This document shows positions 45,576 to 57,955 of a stretch of DNA of 64,000 nucleotides, in pieces (the first letter of the stretch is position 1; each line of letters starts with the position of its first letter). The translations under genes and the position numbers were made by a program. Location: positions 1 to 64,000 of the forward strand of contig OZ316895.1 in the NCBI GenBank assembly GCA_973895155.1. The letters run 5' to 3'. A model generated the notes under the pieces. That model saw nothing but the letters and a program-made list of their open reading frames with translations. It ran no database searches and had not been told where the DNA came from. This stretch comes from Marsupella aquatica. Its lineage: Eukaryota > Marchantiophyta.

Positions 45576-48300
45576 CCACTGGTAAGAGCAACACTTGTGC
45601 TCCTGCCTTGCTGTACATAGGCAGATTATAGTTAGGATAGATTAGGCTTATGCTGCAAGGAATTAGGCGGATCCACTACCAGGATAAGTACCTAGGCAGT
45701 GGGGAGCTCAGGGCCTTCTTCCTTAGCAAGTTTTTAGTGCACCAGCAGGGCTGGGATCAAGTAGTTAAAGAAGCTCTTGGTTAGTTATGCTGTGACCCTT
45801 GTGTATATTCATGTTTCCTCATACCTAAGAGATGAATAGAGTTGGCCTCACGGCTTAGTTCGCAGATCTTGTGTATGAGAAGTATTGTTTGTATGGCAAG
45901 TGCATGGTATAACCCAGTCAGAATGAGTCATTTTGCTATTTGTGTGTCGCATTAACTTGTTTGAAGATTGCCCACATCAACCAAGAAGGGAGTAAGAAAG
46001 GTAGTAAGAGTTGGATGTGTCGAGCTGAGAGAGGTCTTAGCGGCTTACCCAAGCCAGTTGGGGATCATTCCGGCGGTGGAATCCAAACATACCTAAAGGA
46101 GGACAAGGAGAGAAGGACGAGGGAAGGCATAGAAGAGGCCTACTACGTATCTCATGACCCGATGAAGGATCTGTCCAGTATATGTGTGTAAAATGTTAGT
46201 AGAAGAAAGTTAGCAGCATCCCATGTCGCTAAGCCGCGAAACCGGCCTCGCAAGGGTGAAACCTGCGGGAATCGGCTTGTGTAGGGGGGTTTCTTGGGTC
46301 AAGGAGCCATGGGACGCACCACACTTATCATACTTTAAGATATTTTCCTTTTGTTTTATTAATTGTTTCATTTTATTATTTGATGGTTACCAAATGCTGA
46401 GTTACCATTAAAAACTACTCACCGCTGTGGAGCAATCTTCAAATACCTGAGTAAAGTAATCAATTTTGATTACTATGTGTTAGAGAGTATCTTTAAACTC
46501 TCATTTGTGTTTTATTTATCAAATCAACCCCATCTTGTTCTTAAAGGGAACGAATACCGAGTCGATAGAGATAAAATTGTGTTTTTAGTCTTTTATCAAC
46601 TACTACAGTTCTCCTTATCCAAGCACACACCTCTTATGATATAGTGTGCAACTTAGTTAACCTAACCACGTCGTACCTAACCTAGACGTAAGAGTAAATA
46701 CCTAACAAAACACAGGCACAATCAAATAAATTATCTAGTAATTCTGGGAGTTCAAATTCTGGTCTGGAATCTGGAATATGGCTGGCAATCATTAAACCCT
46801 TATTAAGCTCCTCTCGCACTGATGTTTAAACTATCAAACTCCACTTGCATCAAAGGCGCAAGCTCTTTGGCGATCTCTGCTTCATCATTCATGGGGAAAG
46901 CATTGATCAGTTAGCCGAAGCCTCGTTTTGGGTCTATAACGATTCAAGATGAGTCCTACAAGGGAAGAGATGAACGAGTGTCAAGCGACCCCCAGCAGTC
47001 TACAACTGAAGCGGCCCGAACGCCCCTCATCTTCATTGAGGGAGTACTGAACAAAACCGAATGCAAGAATTAAAACAGTCAAAACACCTTGGAATGTTTT
47101 CGGAGGCATGATTGAGCGACTTTGTCCTTAACTCCACTAGATCTTATTGCTACACAGCGGCAACATAGGTCAGAACGGGAGTAACACAAGAGAAAAACCT
47201 TCAGCAGTCACGTTCAGCATCAACATTAACAGAATCCAAATAGAGCGGCAAATGTTCATTAGAATGACCGACATAAGCATATAATAAAACAAGTATGGCA
47301 CGCATTCAAAAAGATGGCATACATCCAAAGCAATTGATATGGAAAGAGAAATAAAAACCAGGCCACTCAAAGCTGAGTTGTGCTCCAACCGTCAACTCAC
47401 AGCCGCACCCACATTCACCGCAGCCGGTCATCTTGAGCCTAGACAAAACACCCGAATCTACTCAAGCTCTCGATGAACACGGAATGAGAGGCACGAAGGA
47501 GAATGACTAGAATGCGAGAGAAAGCTCATCCCGGCCGAGACGGAAATGGCTCCTGCACAGACGACAAACTTCCAACCTGACGGCGTTTCGAGAAAGTGAA
47601 ATGGGAAGTGGCAGCATCCTGCTGCTCTCCTAGATTAAGTAACGCCTGCCCAGGAAACCACCGGCCTGGTGAACAAAATCTGGGCCGTCCAATAGCAGCT
47701 GTCCGTTGGATGGTGATGCAGGAACGTCCTAAACCCTAACAATCTGGCTGTTCATTTTTAAATGGAGGGCGGAGATTAGCTGCGGATTGAGCTGAATGGA
47801 CGGCCCAGATTGACCGCGGGTAGAGCAGCCTGAATGAAGGACCAAGATTTGCATCATGAAGGGCGATCCCGAATGGAGGGCCAAGTACCAATACATCTTT
47901 AAGGAGTAAGGAAGGACCATAAACATATACATTAGGGGTTCTCAAATATAGACCCGGGGTTACACAAGGCACAACAGGTCGGCAACGGATCAACATTGGG
48001 AGGTCTCAAATATAGGCCCGGGGGTTTACACAAGGCACAACTGGTCGGGAACGGATCAACTCCTTGTCTGCCGACCGAGGAGAGGAGAGGAGGCCGTCTG
48101 CATAAAGAGTCCGAGCATTCGGTACACTGGTCTGTTCGGCATAGGCTGAAGTAGTGAAGTGAGGCGGATTCGCTAGCAGTAGGGTTTGGAAATTTTGAGG
48201 TGGTGAATCGTTGCATGTTTAATTGATTGTCATGATACGCTGCGGATCAAAAGGCCTTACATCGTGCGGTTGCAGGATTTGGACTGGGTTTTCGGTGATC
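45576..48300. other. Retroelement tail and intergenic sequence, no gene recognised
   Basis: 45.58-46.3 kb looks like an element 3' region (repeated GGATCCACT near 45573 and 45669). 46.3-48.3 kb is intergenic, probably including the promoter side of the kinase gene that follows. A diverged ~65-bp direct repeat (TCTCAAATATAGACCCGG and TCTCAAATATAGGCCCGG) lies at 47937-48062. Confidence 0.5.
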
Positions 48301-48548
48301 CAGGGTTTGGTGGATGGTGAGTTTCACGGCCTTGTACCGTAGTTTTCATCCTTGTGTGTGCTCGTTCCTCTGTCGCTTCCTCTGTTGCTACGATTTCTGT
48401 CAACCCGAGGGTTTCGTTTCTGCTTGTCATTTGTATGTGCTTTGTTTTGTTATAACTTGCGCGTTTGTGGCTGTCTTGTCTCTGCCTGGTTTCATAGCAT
48501 ATATCTTAAGAAGAAGTAAGCACTATATTGTTCAGCCTGCAAGATCCA

Positions 48549-50637
48549 ATGGCGAGTGGTGAAGAAGAAAATATTATGAACCTGCTTCGGAGAACTATTC
48601 CTGACGAAGCACGACTGAGAGACGTTGCTGCGAAACTATGGCTTGACTGCGTCGGAGTATCTACGTTGCTAGTGATGTCGGAAAAGCGCCTCGAAGACTT
48701 AATCCAGCGCCTGTTCCCAAAGGCACCTGGCGGATTGATACTGGCAGTTGAGTCGGCAATTCAGCTTCAAAAACGAAACTCTACGGATGGTAATTCCAAC
48801 TGAATTTCACAGCAATGTGTTTCTCGTCAGTATCTTGTGGTTCTTGTTCTGGTTTGTCTTTTCGTTGAGTTTTTTCCTTTGAGCACCCCTCTGTTGCTGC
48901 TTTGTTTTCTTTGCTGAAAAGTGATCAAGGGTATCATGGACAGCAGCTGTCTCCCTTGCTCTGGCATTTGTTTGGAAAGCACTTTTGCAATTACAGGTGT
49001 CCTGTGTCTTCCTGCTTTGCTAACCGATAAAGCATTTCTGCCGGAATCGTGCCAAATTTGTAGGGCTCATTGCTCGAGTGATTATTGGATGACTTTCCTG
49101 TTTTTCTCATCCTCTTCAACACTTAGAGACCGATGTGTATGCAGAGGGAGCTCGACCTTCAAAGAAAGCAAAATTCCTGTCCTCGGAAGAAAGAATTTCT
49201 GCTAGAAGTAGCTATTTTGGGAAACTGTTGGAAGCCCCTGCTGAGCTCCCCGTAAGTGTCAATCAACTGAAGGAGTTTTTGTCCCTGACACCAGTAAAGC
49301 TCCCAGTACTCTATGAGCTAACTAACGAGAACTTGGGCCAGCCTAATCTGGTGGTACTTGATACTTCCGAAGGGGCGAGTCAATTGGCAATTTTTTGCGA
49401 AACTGTGTTCCGATTGATGAAACGTTCCCTTCCAGGCAATGAGGCCACCAGCTCACATGAATTGGCTACTCTCACTGGAGAGTTCATCTCATTATTAAAT
49501 GAGGAGGCTCCAGCAAACGGAAAATTACAAGGTTTGGGCTGGTTACTGGATTCACCCAATCCCCCGACTAGTACTGTAGCATCGCGACCACTAAAACCGC
49601 TATTAAGACCAGATTTTCAGCTGTTTGTGAGGGATTGTCTCATTCTCCGATGGGACAATAAGACAGTCCCGGCACTTCGGCACGAGGCTGCAGTTGAGAA
49701 CACCTCAAAATTAAAGGCATGGAGCCCTTTGTTCTATGGTAAGCTCCCTTATGTGATTGGTGGTGGCTCCGGTGGAAGGCAGTTTCAATGGCTGAAGCTC
49801 TATCCGCGAGGCAAGAAAATTGTTTCTGAAAGTATCTCACAACTCTATGACTTGAATATGTTGAGCGATGTAGCCAAGTTCCTACATAGCACCATTCGGA
49901 TGCACTGTCTCCTACAGAAACTACAGGAAGAACTGGATAGTAACATCCCCTTGGTATTATATAGGCCAATAGCAAGAGGTGATGGTGGAGAAGTGACGAT
50001 CTATCCTGACTGCGTGACGAAGGAAATCCCACGATTGATGACAGATAAGGTGACCGCGATAAAATGCCTGTATGAAAAAATCGATGGTTCCAGGTACCTG
50101 ATCCAACTTATATCCGCCCGATCATCCAGGGTTAAAACAGTATTGCGACTACAACCTGTTGGTGACCCATCTGCAAAGCCTAAGGATTGCAAGGATTTAG
50201 TAAATGCCACGCATGACATGTTATGCGGCCTTGCGGACTTGCACATGAAAGGCTACACCCACAGGGACATAAGGTGGCCCAACGTTATCAAAGTAAATGA
50301 TATGGGTGAATGGAAATGGGTGATCATAGACTTGGAAGCTGCTGGAGACAACAATGAAGTATGGGTTGGTGAGGACTTAACGGGTTGGGATGCGGAAACG
50401 TTGGAAGAAGACAATGACAAAAGGAAAAGATACACCAAGGGATCGGACATGTACCAACTCGGGAAACTTATAGCTGAATGGCTCGATGACTTTTCTATGG
50501 GCGGTAAGGAAGAACGTCAATTGATGAGATCCCGGGCAAAACAAATGCAGCAGGAACGTACAGCAGCAGCGAAGATGCTTGAGGATATCTGCAAGAAACG
50601 TTGCGAACGATGTCGCGTGTTTGGCACAAAGCTGTAG
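48549..50637 (+). CDS. Crinkler-type kinase-domain protein with SAM-like N-terminus, two exons
   Basis: Two exons (48549-48789 and 49127-50637) join in phase to give 583 residues without a lesion. Donor G/GTAATT and acceptor TTAG/AGACC are canonical; a second acceptor at 49144 also keeps phase. Residues ~20-75 look like a SAM-type helical domain (LWLDCVGVSTLLVMSEKRLE). The C-terminal third has HRDIRWPNVI (catalytic loop with D and N), then WVIIDLEAAGD (DFG replaced by DLE) and SDMYQLGKLI. The HRD-x-R-W-P-N-V form is typical of kinase-like domains in Crinkler (CRN)-family proteins of oomycetes, fungi and other eukaryotes. No clear glycine loop or signal peptide is visible, so it is probably intracellular. 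Substrate and activity unknown. The only intact host-type gene here; transfer or old inheritance cannot be told apart. Confidence 0.8.
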
Positions 50638-52009
50638 ACAGGATTCTGATACTCGTAGCAGTAACTCATTGGAAGGTGATCTGCTTTCCCTGAAATTCGT
50701 GTTCTTCCATATTTGTTGAGTTCTGTCAACTCGATTGCTGTTGATTGGCATCAACTGTCTCACCTTGGCAAAGAGGAGACTGCCCTATGTTTTTTCTTCT
50801 CCAAATCTTCATTGACAGACAGATGCAATAACAAAACCCAATTGTAGACTTCCGCAGGTTTCTGAAAGGAAGACCGGGAGTAAACTAAAGAGAGATATCG
50901 AAGACTTTACCTGGTGAGTTAAGGCAACTCATAGAAGAAGTTTTTCTTTATGGCATATCTGAATTTCAGGACTTGTGAGTCTCAAAATTTATCAGTCCGG
51001 CCCTGGTGTTAATGACAAAGGACCGTCCTGAGATTTGCGTTGGTTGCCGAATACTATCCATCGTTTGAAAGTTTGGCAGTTGAATGAGAGGGGGCTTCGT
51101 TTTTGCGTCATATGAACTACGTTGTAAAGGGCAGAATGTACAGAAGAATTTCATTTAGTGTAGTTCCGTATTTGTTTTGACAGCTCGGTCTGATTATTTC
51201 ATAGTAGATTGCTGTCAGGTTTTGGAAAGGAAGAAGTGAAGGCACACGCAACCATGCCTCTCAGATCAATCTCTTTGAAGACCATTATTGGGTTTAAATT
51301 GTCAGATTTCGTACATGATCTCACGACTTGCAGAGTGAGCGCGGCAGATATGTCAAAGATACTTCAAAAGGATCTCACAATGAAAAAAAGTATGTAATTG
51401 GCAAACGATGTAGGTATGCAGTAGTTCGTATTTGGGGGAAACTCTAGTAGTTGTAGCTTGTTCTGCTAACTTCCCACTCAGTTTCCGATGTAAAGGGAGA
51501 ATCTCCTGTTCGTTGACGATTGGGCCGGCGTGTGAAATAGCTCAAACCCATACCAAAGAGAGAATAAAGCTACGCTTAACCGATTGATATTTTAAACCCT
51601 CCTGTGCCCTTCTTCGGTCCCGTGTGTCCTCATTCTTGATTGGGTCATTATTTGGCATCTTGTACTCTGTCCTTTCCGTTCCCAAGTGGCGGATTTTAGA
51701 CTTAAAAATCACTCTATTCGACAATAATCAATGGAGAATTTACTTCATCATCCCAAACTACTGAATGTCTTTGGACCTCGTTGCTACTGTAAGTGCAGAG
51801 AAGTATATCAAAGTATGCTTACATGTGGAGCATAGAATAAGCTTGACAACTTCCATATTAGCTCACTGTTTCCCCTTTCGCAGCTTACCCATCTCAAGAT
51901 GGAACTTTAAAAACTGTACCAGGACGTTCGCCTCGATGAGTTTCTATAGGCAGTGGTCCAGTTGACTACACAGATAATCTTGAACCTTTGGAAGGACTCA
52001 TGAAGACAA
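50638..52009. other. Intergenic, no gene recognised
   Basis: Short frames only (for example 51209-51397), without motif. The two flanking genes are convergent, so both 3' ends lie here. Confidence 0.5.
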
Positions 52010-54820
52010 CTACTTCATTGTCCACTGATTGGGAAATGATTCAGGGTAAGCTGCATCTTGATCCCTGGCTAGCTGACTAACAGTTGCATCCGTGACACGC
52101 CCATTCAGTAGCCTGCGAGCCAGCCTATCCTTCACCGTTGGTTTCTTTCGCAAGAGAGCGGTCAGCCCACTTCTTGGATTTTCTGTACGAGAGTCAGCCC
52201 CCTTCACCAAAAGCCCCACTAGGAGCCTCACCAAATTCTCCTAATCTAATTTGAGCAGTAGCTGCTTCTCTTAACAGGCCTCGTTGTGCTCTCTAGTTCT
52301 TTTCTCTCTATGTCTCCGTGCTAGTGCCTTGGCTTGTTCGTCCATCTTCCTAACGTTCCCTATCGCCTGCTCCACTAGCTCGACCGGGTCTAAGCTTTGA
52401 TGACCTGTAAGGATGCCAGTTTCATCAGATTCGTCACCACCAGTTCCTGTCAACTGTCTCGCATTTTCTGTCTGGGGTCCAATTGCTGACTGCGCGTGCT
52501 TTACTTCTTCAGGAATAATATTTCCTTCCTCGTCTCGCGCTCTTATAGGCCCATGGAGTGGGCATTTTCGAAGATCTCTCCGTTGGCACAACCCTCCACT
52601 CCTCAGAGGAGCTCGACAAGGGCGAATTTCAACCTCTGGGGCTTTGTAGTACGATGCCCTTACGCTGATTTCCGCAATCTTCTCAGCAGGGATCATGACA
52701 TCATAGTCAACCTTCCCCCAGTGATTCTCATATTCCATCCCCCGTGAGTTGGCAGGGACGGCACTCTGACTGCCCCAAGTGTCCAGGAATGAGCCCCATG
52801 GCAACACGGGGCTTCCTTCAGCAGATCTTGCTTGATACCCACTACGTCCATTTTCTCCGAATTGCGTTTGATTTCTTCACTCTCCACTGTAGTCGTATAG
52901 CCGGAGCTGGGGGCGTCAGCAGACCGGCTGCTTTCAACTGGAGGACTATGTGGAACAACTCCTATGTCGGTCAATAGATCTCCCTGTTCCCAAATTTCGA
53001 CAACGAATTCCTCCCCAGTATCTCCCGCACCACTCCCCTCAATTCTCTGAATGCCCAGCCCCTCGCATTTGGCTTGAACTTGCAGCAGGTGGTTTCGGAG
53101 ATCAATTATGTCTCTGAGAAAGGAGTCTCTGGAGTGCCTGTCTTCTTCAGGGTCTACTCTCATCAGCGTTGTTAACCACTCCTGAGAATTCAAGATGTGT
53201 CGAGTCGTTAGAAGCTTGTAAAGATCCCGAAGTGTGTCAAAAACTGCTGAGTTGTCTGTTGATTCCTGTGGTAATACATCCTGCTCTTCTACTACCTCCC
53301 GAAGGTGTCGAAGGCTTTCCACTCCGTATGTTTCAAATTCATCATCTTTGTCCCCAATGTCTGTCAGCACCAATTGGAGTGCCCTCTGCGGCATCTTCCG
53401 AGGCAGCAGCTGGAGGAACGAGAATCTCAAGACATTGGTCAATTTCGTCGAGTGTAGATTGGATATCAGCTTTAAAATTTGGAAATTCCTGTATCAACGT
53501 CCGGAATTTCCTCTTCAACAGCTCTTGCGTGCGTTCCTCCCTGTCCCTCCGCTGCTGACTTGCCAAAGTTGCGACCTCTCTGGCGTTAGGAAACTCCAAC
53601 CTGAGAGTGGTCTTCAAGTAATCATGGCCCAGTCAAATCGGCTTGTAATGCTGTCCGAACATGTCCTTCCATTTCTCCACCAGCTCTATGCTCTTCTTGC
53701 GTAGCAACTTTGGCCGATCATCTGGAGGTGGGAGAGGATAATCTGCCCTAAAGCTGACACTGAGCAGTATGAAGATCTCGAATTGAGGGACCAAAAGCGA
53801 GCGGAAGAGCTTGGATCTAGTGAATAGTTCATCTACCAGCAACACTGCCAAGTAACGAACCTGCAGGGTAAACAAGTGAAACCAATGGCTCAGTTTTCAA
53901 AACCAATTATATGCTATGAGACTTCACCGCCTCTCTCAACTTTCCACCTTTTCATTGGGTAAAATCCCATGCCCACCTGAGGGCTGTGCCCCATTGTGTA
54001 GCACCTGGTGAATCTACAGACACTAGTCCTTATGTGCCCCCTGCAAAAATAAATACTTGCTACCCACAATTTTCTATTACACAAAATGAAGAAAGGGAAT
54101 GGGTGCTAAAACATCCTCAGGGTGCTTTCTCTGCTGATCTTCAAATTCTGAGCCTTATTAGGTACGGAGAATTGCGAACCCAAAGCGTTACTGGTGATCT
54201 TCAAAGTCTGCTACCGTGAATTGCCCTGAGCTACCATACACTATCACTCTTGAATTTCTCCTCCGTACATGCTACGTTGAATTGCCCAGAGCTAAATGTA
54301 AATAGGGTTTGAACGGTCTTGACCAGAGACTCAAAGGCAATTATACGCAAAAGAGCCCCATATTGAGCGTTACTGATTCCTCAACAAATCTTTTAACCCT
54401 CAAGTCTTCGACAACTTGAATTCCATAAGCGTCTGCAATTCACATCACGATGAGCCAGCCGGCCACAAAATCGCGATTGCTTGCCTTTGGAGAAGACCCT
54501 AATTAAAAAATCAAGGGTGACCGAGCGAATTTTGGATAACCCATATCAGAACAATTGCATAATAGTTTGCAAGCAAAATTTTGTTGCGAGTAGAGAAGTG
54601 AGCGAGAGAATGGAGAATGGTTCTTTTTGAGCCGATCCAGGAGGAAATTGAATGCGGCATGAACGTTGCTGTCGGAGACACGCACGAGAGATTTAATGGA
54701 AGACAGAGCGCGATCTTTGAGGTGGAGCAGAGGAGAGGTCGTGGCGGTTTCAATCATCTCCCAACCTCTTGCGATCGACGAAGATATCTCGCTCATTTGC
54801 GTTGGACAATGGTGGCTCAC
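52010..54820 (-). pseudogene. UVSSA: UVSSA (UV-stimulated scaffold protein A) homologue, broken
   Basis: UVSSA recruits TFIIH to stalled RNA polymerase II in transcription-coupled repair. Exon 1 (from ATG 54820) carries the VHS/ENTH-like helix LVRVSDSNVHAAFNFLLDRL. Exon 2 begins at 53860 after TGCAG (VRYLAVLLVDELFTRSKLFR). Later parts have LVEKWKDMFGQHY, LKTTLRLEFPNA, the C-terminal PWGSFLDTWGSQ and EYENHWGKVDYDVMIPAEKI, the zinc motif CRAPLRSGGLCQRRDLRKCP, and the end KDRLARRLLNGRVTDATV with ESFPNQW. Lesions: a frameshift near 53350-53400; a missing C in the C-run near 52805, which restores frame; in-frame TAA and TAG between 52271 and 52234; and no GT donor visible after exon 1. Domain order is complete, so this was a whole gene before decay. 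Confidence 0.9.
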
Positions 54821-55248
54821 TTTTGGCCTCTTTCATTCTACTCTCGGCGCGTATTTGCCCCTTCCTCATCTTCCTTCTTCTCTCATTTGAGCTTCCTGTC
54901 AACCATATGACGCTCAATTCCAATGGTGATACGACCGAATTAACGACCCTCCATGTTCCCAGCTGCTTTTAATGTGATCATAGCTCAAGGATGCAAGAAC
55001 TTTGCCTCCTTGTTGTCCAGAACACTCTTCTGAAGTTTCAGTCGACCATCGCACATTCAGTTTATATAACGACCCTCTGGATGGCTCCCAGTTGCTTCGA
55101 GAATGGGTAATTGTAACGTGCGAGCAAACAGTAAAATTTTTGCTTGCACGAGCAAAAAAAAATCCTGCATGACCCCTATTTTTCTACATGCAACTGCCTG
55201 GCTATCAACTACCTGGTTGGTAACATCACTTTTGGGGACTCCCTTTTT

Positions 55249-55266
55249 GCTAGCGAGCTCGCTAGC
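55249..55266. other. Perfect 18-bp palindrome
   Basis: GCTAGCGAGCTCGCTAGC is its own reverse complement. No flanking structure suggests a function. Confidence 0.9.
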
Positions 55267-55742
55267 ATCTGGAGTCTTTTAAAAAACACAAAAAATGTAA
55301 AAGGCACCAAAAAGCAACTGAAATTTGGAACCATTATTGTCTCGCTATCAAAATCTCTTCGCTATCAAAATCTCCTGTTTGCTCGCAACATAGAATACCT
55401 CTTCGACAATAATCATAGTTCATCGATGCAGGAGCTCGGCTTACTTTGCAATTTTGGGACAACGTTATGAACAAAGCGTGTAATCAAAGATGGTTACTTA
55501 TTGATCCAGTCGATCGAATTGTGAAAGGTTTGCGTTCAGGAGAAGTCTACGCCCCTGCAGCTTCCACGCAGCTTGCTTGTGTCGTGCATCTCAATGTGTG
55601 GTTGGGGTTTCATGGGCCCTTTAAGAGTGTAGGGAACCCACGGTCCCAAGGGGGTTACACCTATGGCCCCGGATTTACAAGCGCAAGTCCTTACTGTAGT
55701 TTTACTCTGTTTATGATAATTGTTTATGACCCCAAATTGGAC

Positions 55743-55940
55743 AACCCTCTAGGGGGGCTAGCCAAGGGCTCAAAATCTCATAATCCCCAAAGGAGGCTAT
55801 TGTCTCATAACCATCCATAGAAATACAAAATAAAGTACACAACCTCTAGGGGGCCTAGCCAAGGGGACAAATCTCATAACCCCCAAACCAGGCTAATGTT
55901 TCATAACTATCCATAGAAATACAAAATAAAGTGCGCAAGG
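55743..55940. repeat. Tandem repeat, 2 x ~98 bp
   Basis: Units share AACC(C)TCTAGGGGG, CTAGCCAAGGG, CTCATAA and CCATAGAAATACAAAATAAA; about 85-90% alike. Confidence 0.85.
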
Positions 55941-57404
55941 GGTTGTTGAATGACATAGTCCTGCTTCCACTCTGCCTTGCATCTCTCCTGCAAAGTAAGA
56001 GAGATGCAATGTATTCTGTAGCTTTCTTGTGCGATCCTTAGGGCCATTTTGGTTGGCCCAATAGATAAAATTTTGGGCCAACCTAACAAAATGTTTTGGG
56101 ATACTTGTGAAACTAGTTTTGTCTTATAAATTTAACAATATCTAAGTAACCTTTCAGTGTATACCATTTTTTCAAACATTTTAGAATGTGACATAAGCAG
56201 AGGAGAAATACAGAACTACTTGGAGTTAGAATGAGTTTAATAAGCTTTGTATGTATTTTAAGTTGCAAACAAGGAAAAGTAATTGTTGAATCCTTTACTC
56301 TTGCTCGTAGAAAGAGCTGGTAGGGTGAGTTGTCATGAAATCCAAATACATACTAGAGTAGATCTACAAAGAAGTTTTGTGAGTTGAGTTCCCATTAATA
56401 TTATACAGCTTTTAATTACTTTGCCACTAAAGATGTTCTAATTCAAAATACTGTCATTCTTTTTTTTGTATTTATAGCACTGCCACGAGTTTCGTATTCG
56501 GATGACAAGTTTACCAAGATAACCAATGGAACTATATACGAAAACAGTGACATTCTTATAAATACAAAAAAGACAGTTCCAATATTGTAAATTCAAACAT
56601 CTTTAGTTACAATGTACTTAAAAACTGTATAATATTATAACATTGCTTAAGAATAAAAGCTATCAGTTCGCTCTATAGTCCCAACAATGGCAAAAGAGCT
56701 AATACTTAGTAAGCAACAAACTGAAAAGACTTGTATTCATTTTTTCACCCCAGAACTGGTAGAGCTCTGGAGTAGACAGCATCTATTATTCACCTAGAAA
56801 AAAATGTGTAGAGGCCCTAAAACCAAATAGGCTTCATCATACAAAACACAGTGGAATGCCTGAGTTTAATACCAACCAGTTAGGCAAAGTTGTTTAAACT
56901 CCCTACCATTGCAACAGTAGATCTTTATTTCCTTAAGTTTTTTTCTTTTTCTTTAATTTTAGCTGTTTGCATTTGCCGTGTTAGTGTTTGCTTCTACTCG
57001 TTTGTACTCTCTTGTACCTTTTTGGGTAACAACATTTGACAATATTAATACAATGTTCCAATTGACAATATTAATACAATGTTTTTTATATTTAAAGATA
57101 TGTCAGGGTTTTGTATGGATGACAAGTTCACCAATGTAACTAGGTAATCATATATGATAACCGTGGTATATTTGTAAATACAATGAAATAGTGACTGTAT
57201 TACAAATTAAAACATCCCTAGTGATAATGTACTTAAAAATTGTTTTGTTGTAAGTTGGTCCTTTCTTAATTAATTGGTGCTTTTTCTCGATCCCTACTAT
57301 TGCAAACTAACAAATGAGGGCCTTAGCGGTAATTAATGTACTAAAAACCTGTTTTTAGGAAATGGGTCCATTTTCTCGATCCCTACTATTGCAAACTAAC
57401 AAAT

Positions 57405-57748
57405 TGTTGAGCATAGACGACATTCGTAACGGCAAGCCCATGAACCATCCAACGCACAATAGTCGACACAGAGAGATACGTGGTTCACCTCCACATGAGG
57501 CTACGTCCACGGGAACACACAAGAGCTTTACTGCACTCTAGGCCGACCGGCCATACCAAGCATCCACAGCACAAGCTCTCCCTATCTCTCAACTAGCTCC
57601 GTAACAATGAGCCTTTGTTCCACCAGGGTCTGGCATCAGCCCTGGCTATATGCACAACAGCACTACCGCTAACCTTAGCTAGGTTCTAACCTGAGTTAGC
57701 CTAACTGTGGTTAGCACAAGAGTCACAAGACTAGAGCAATATCTAACA
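57405..57748 (-). mobile_element. Ty1/copia 3' LTR (344 bp)
   Basis: Read on the minus strand it starts TGTTAGATATTGCTC and ends TGCTCAACA, the TG...CA ends usual for plant copia LTRs. A purine-rich tract (AAGGGGGAGTT) sits just inside. The other LTR is not in the window, so the element is 5'-truncated; the left flanking bases CAAAT may be one target-site copy. Confidence 0.88.
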
Positions 57749-57955
57749 AACTCCCCCTTGACTCTTGTCTTGGGGACTGGACTAAAAGCTACCATATGGA
57801 ATCCTCAGCGGGAAGTTCTAGACAATCACCAAACCAGGTCTCCCCCTAAAAACCACAAGGGTTAACTAAGGGTTAACTAGAACTAAGCCGTAGCCTAACA
57901 GGAATGAGTAATCCATATACAAATAGTCACACATTGCTAAATAACTCTACTTGCA

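Larger units (their letters stand above)
54821..57404. other. AT-rich intergenic stretch with small repeats
   Basis: No gene recognised. Holds a perfect 18-bp palindrome (55249-55266), a ~98-bp tandem repeat (55743-55940) and a duplicated ACAATATTAATACAATGTT near 57036-57083. A duplicated CTCGATCCCTACTATTGCAA motif occurs at 57283 and 57375, the latter ending at the copia LTR. Confidence 0.5.

Noticed and set aside
48314-48562. Hydrophobic 82-codon frame ahead of the kinase gene
   Set aside because: It overlaps the kinase ATG in another frame and is T-rich; more likely 5' untranslated or promoter sequence.
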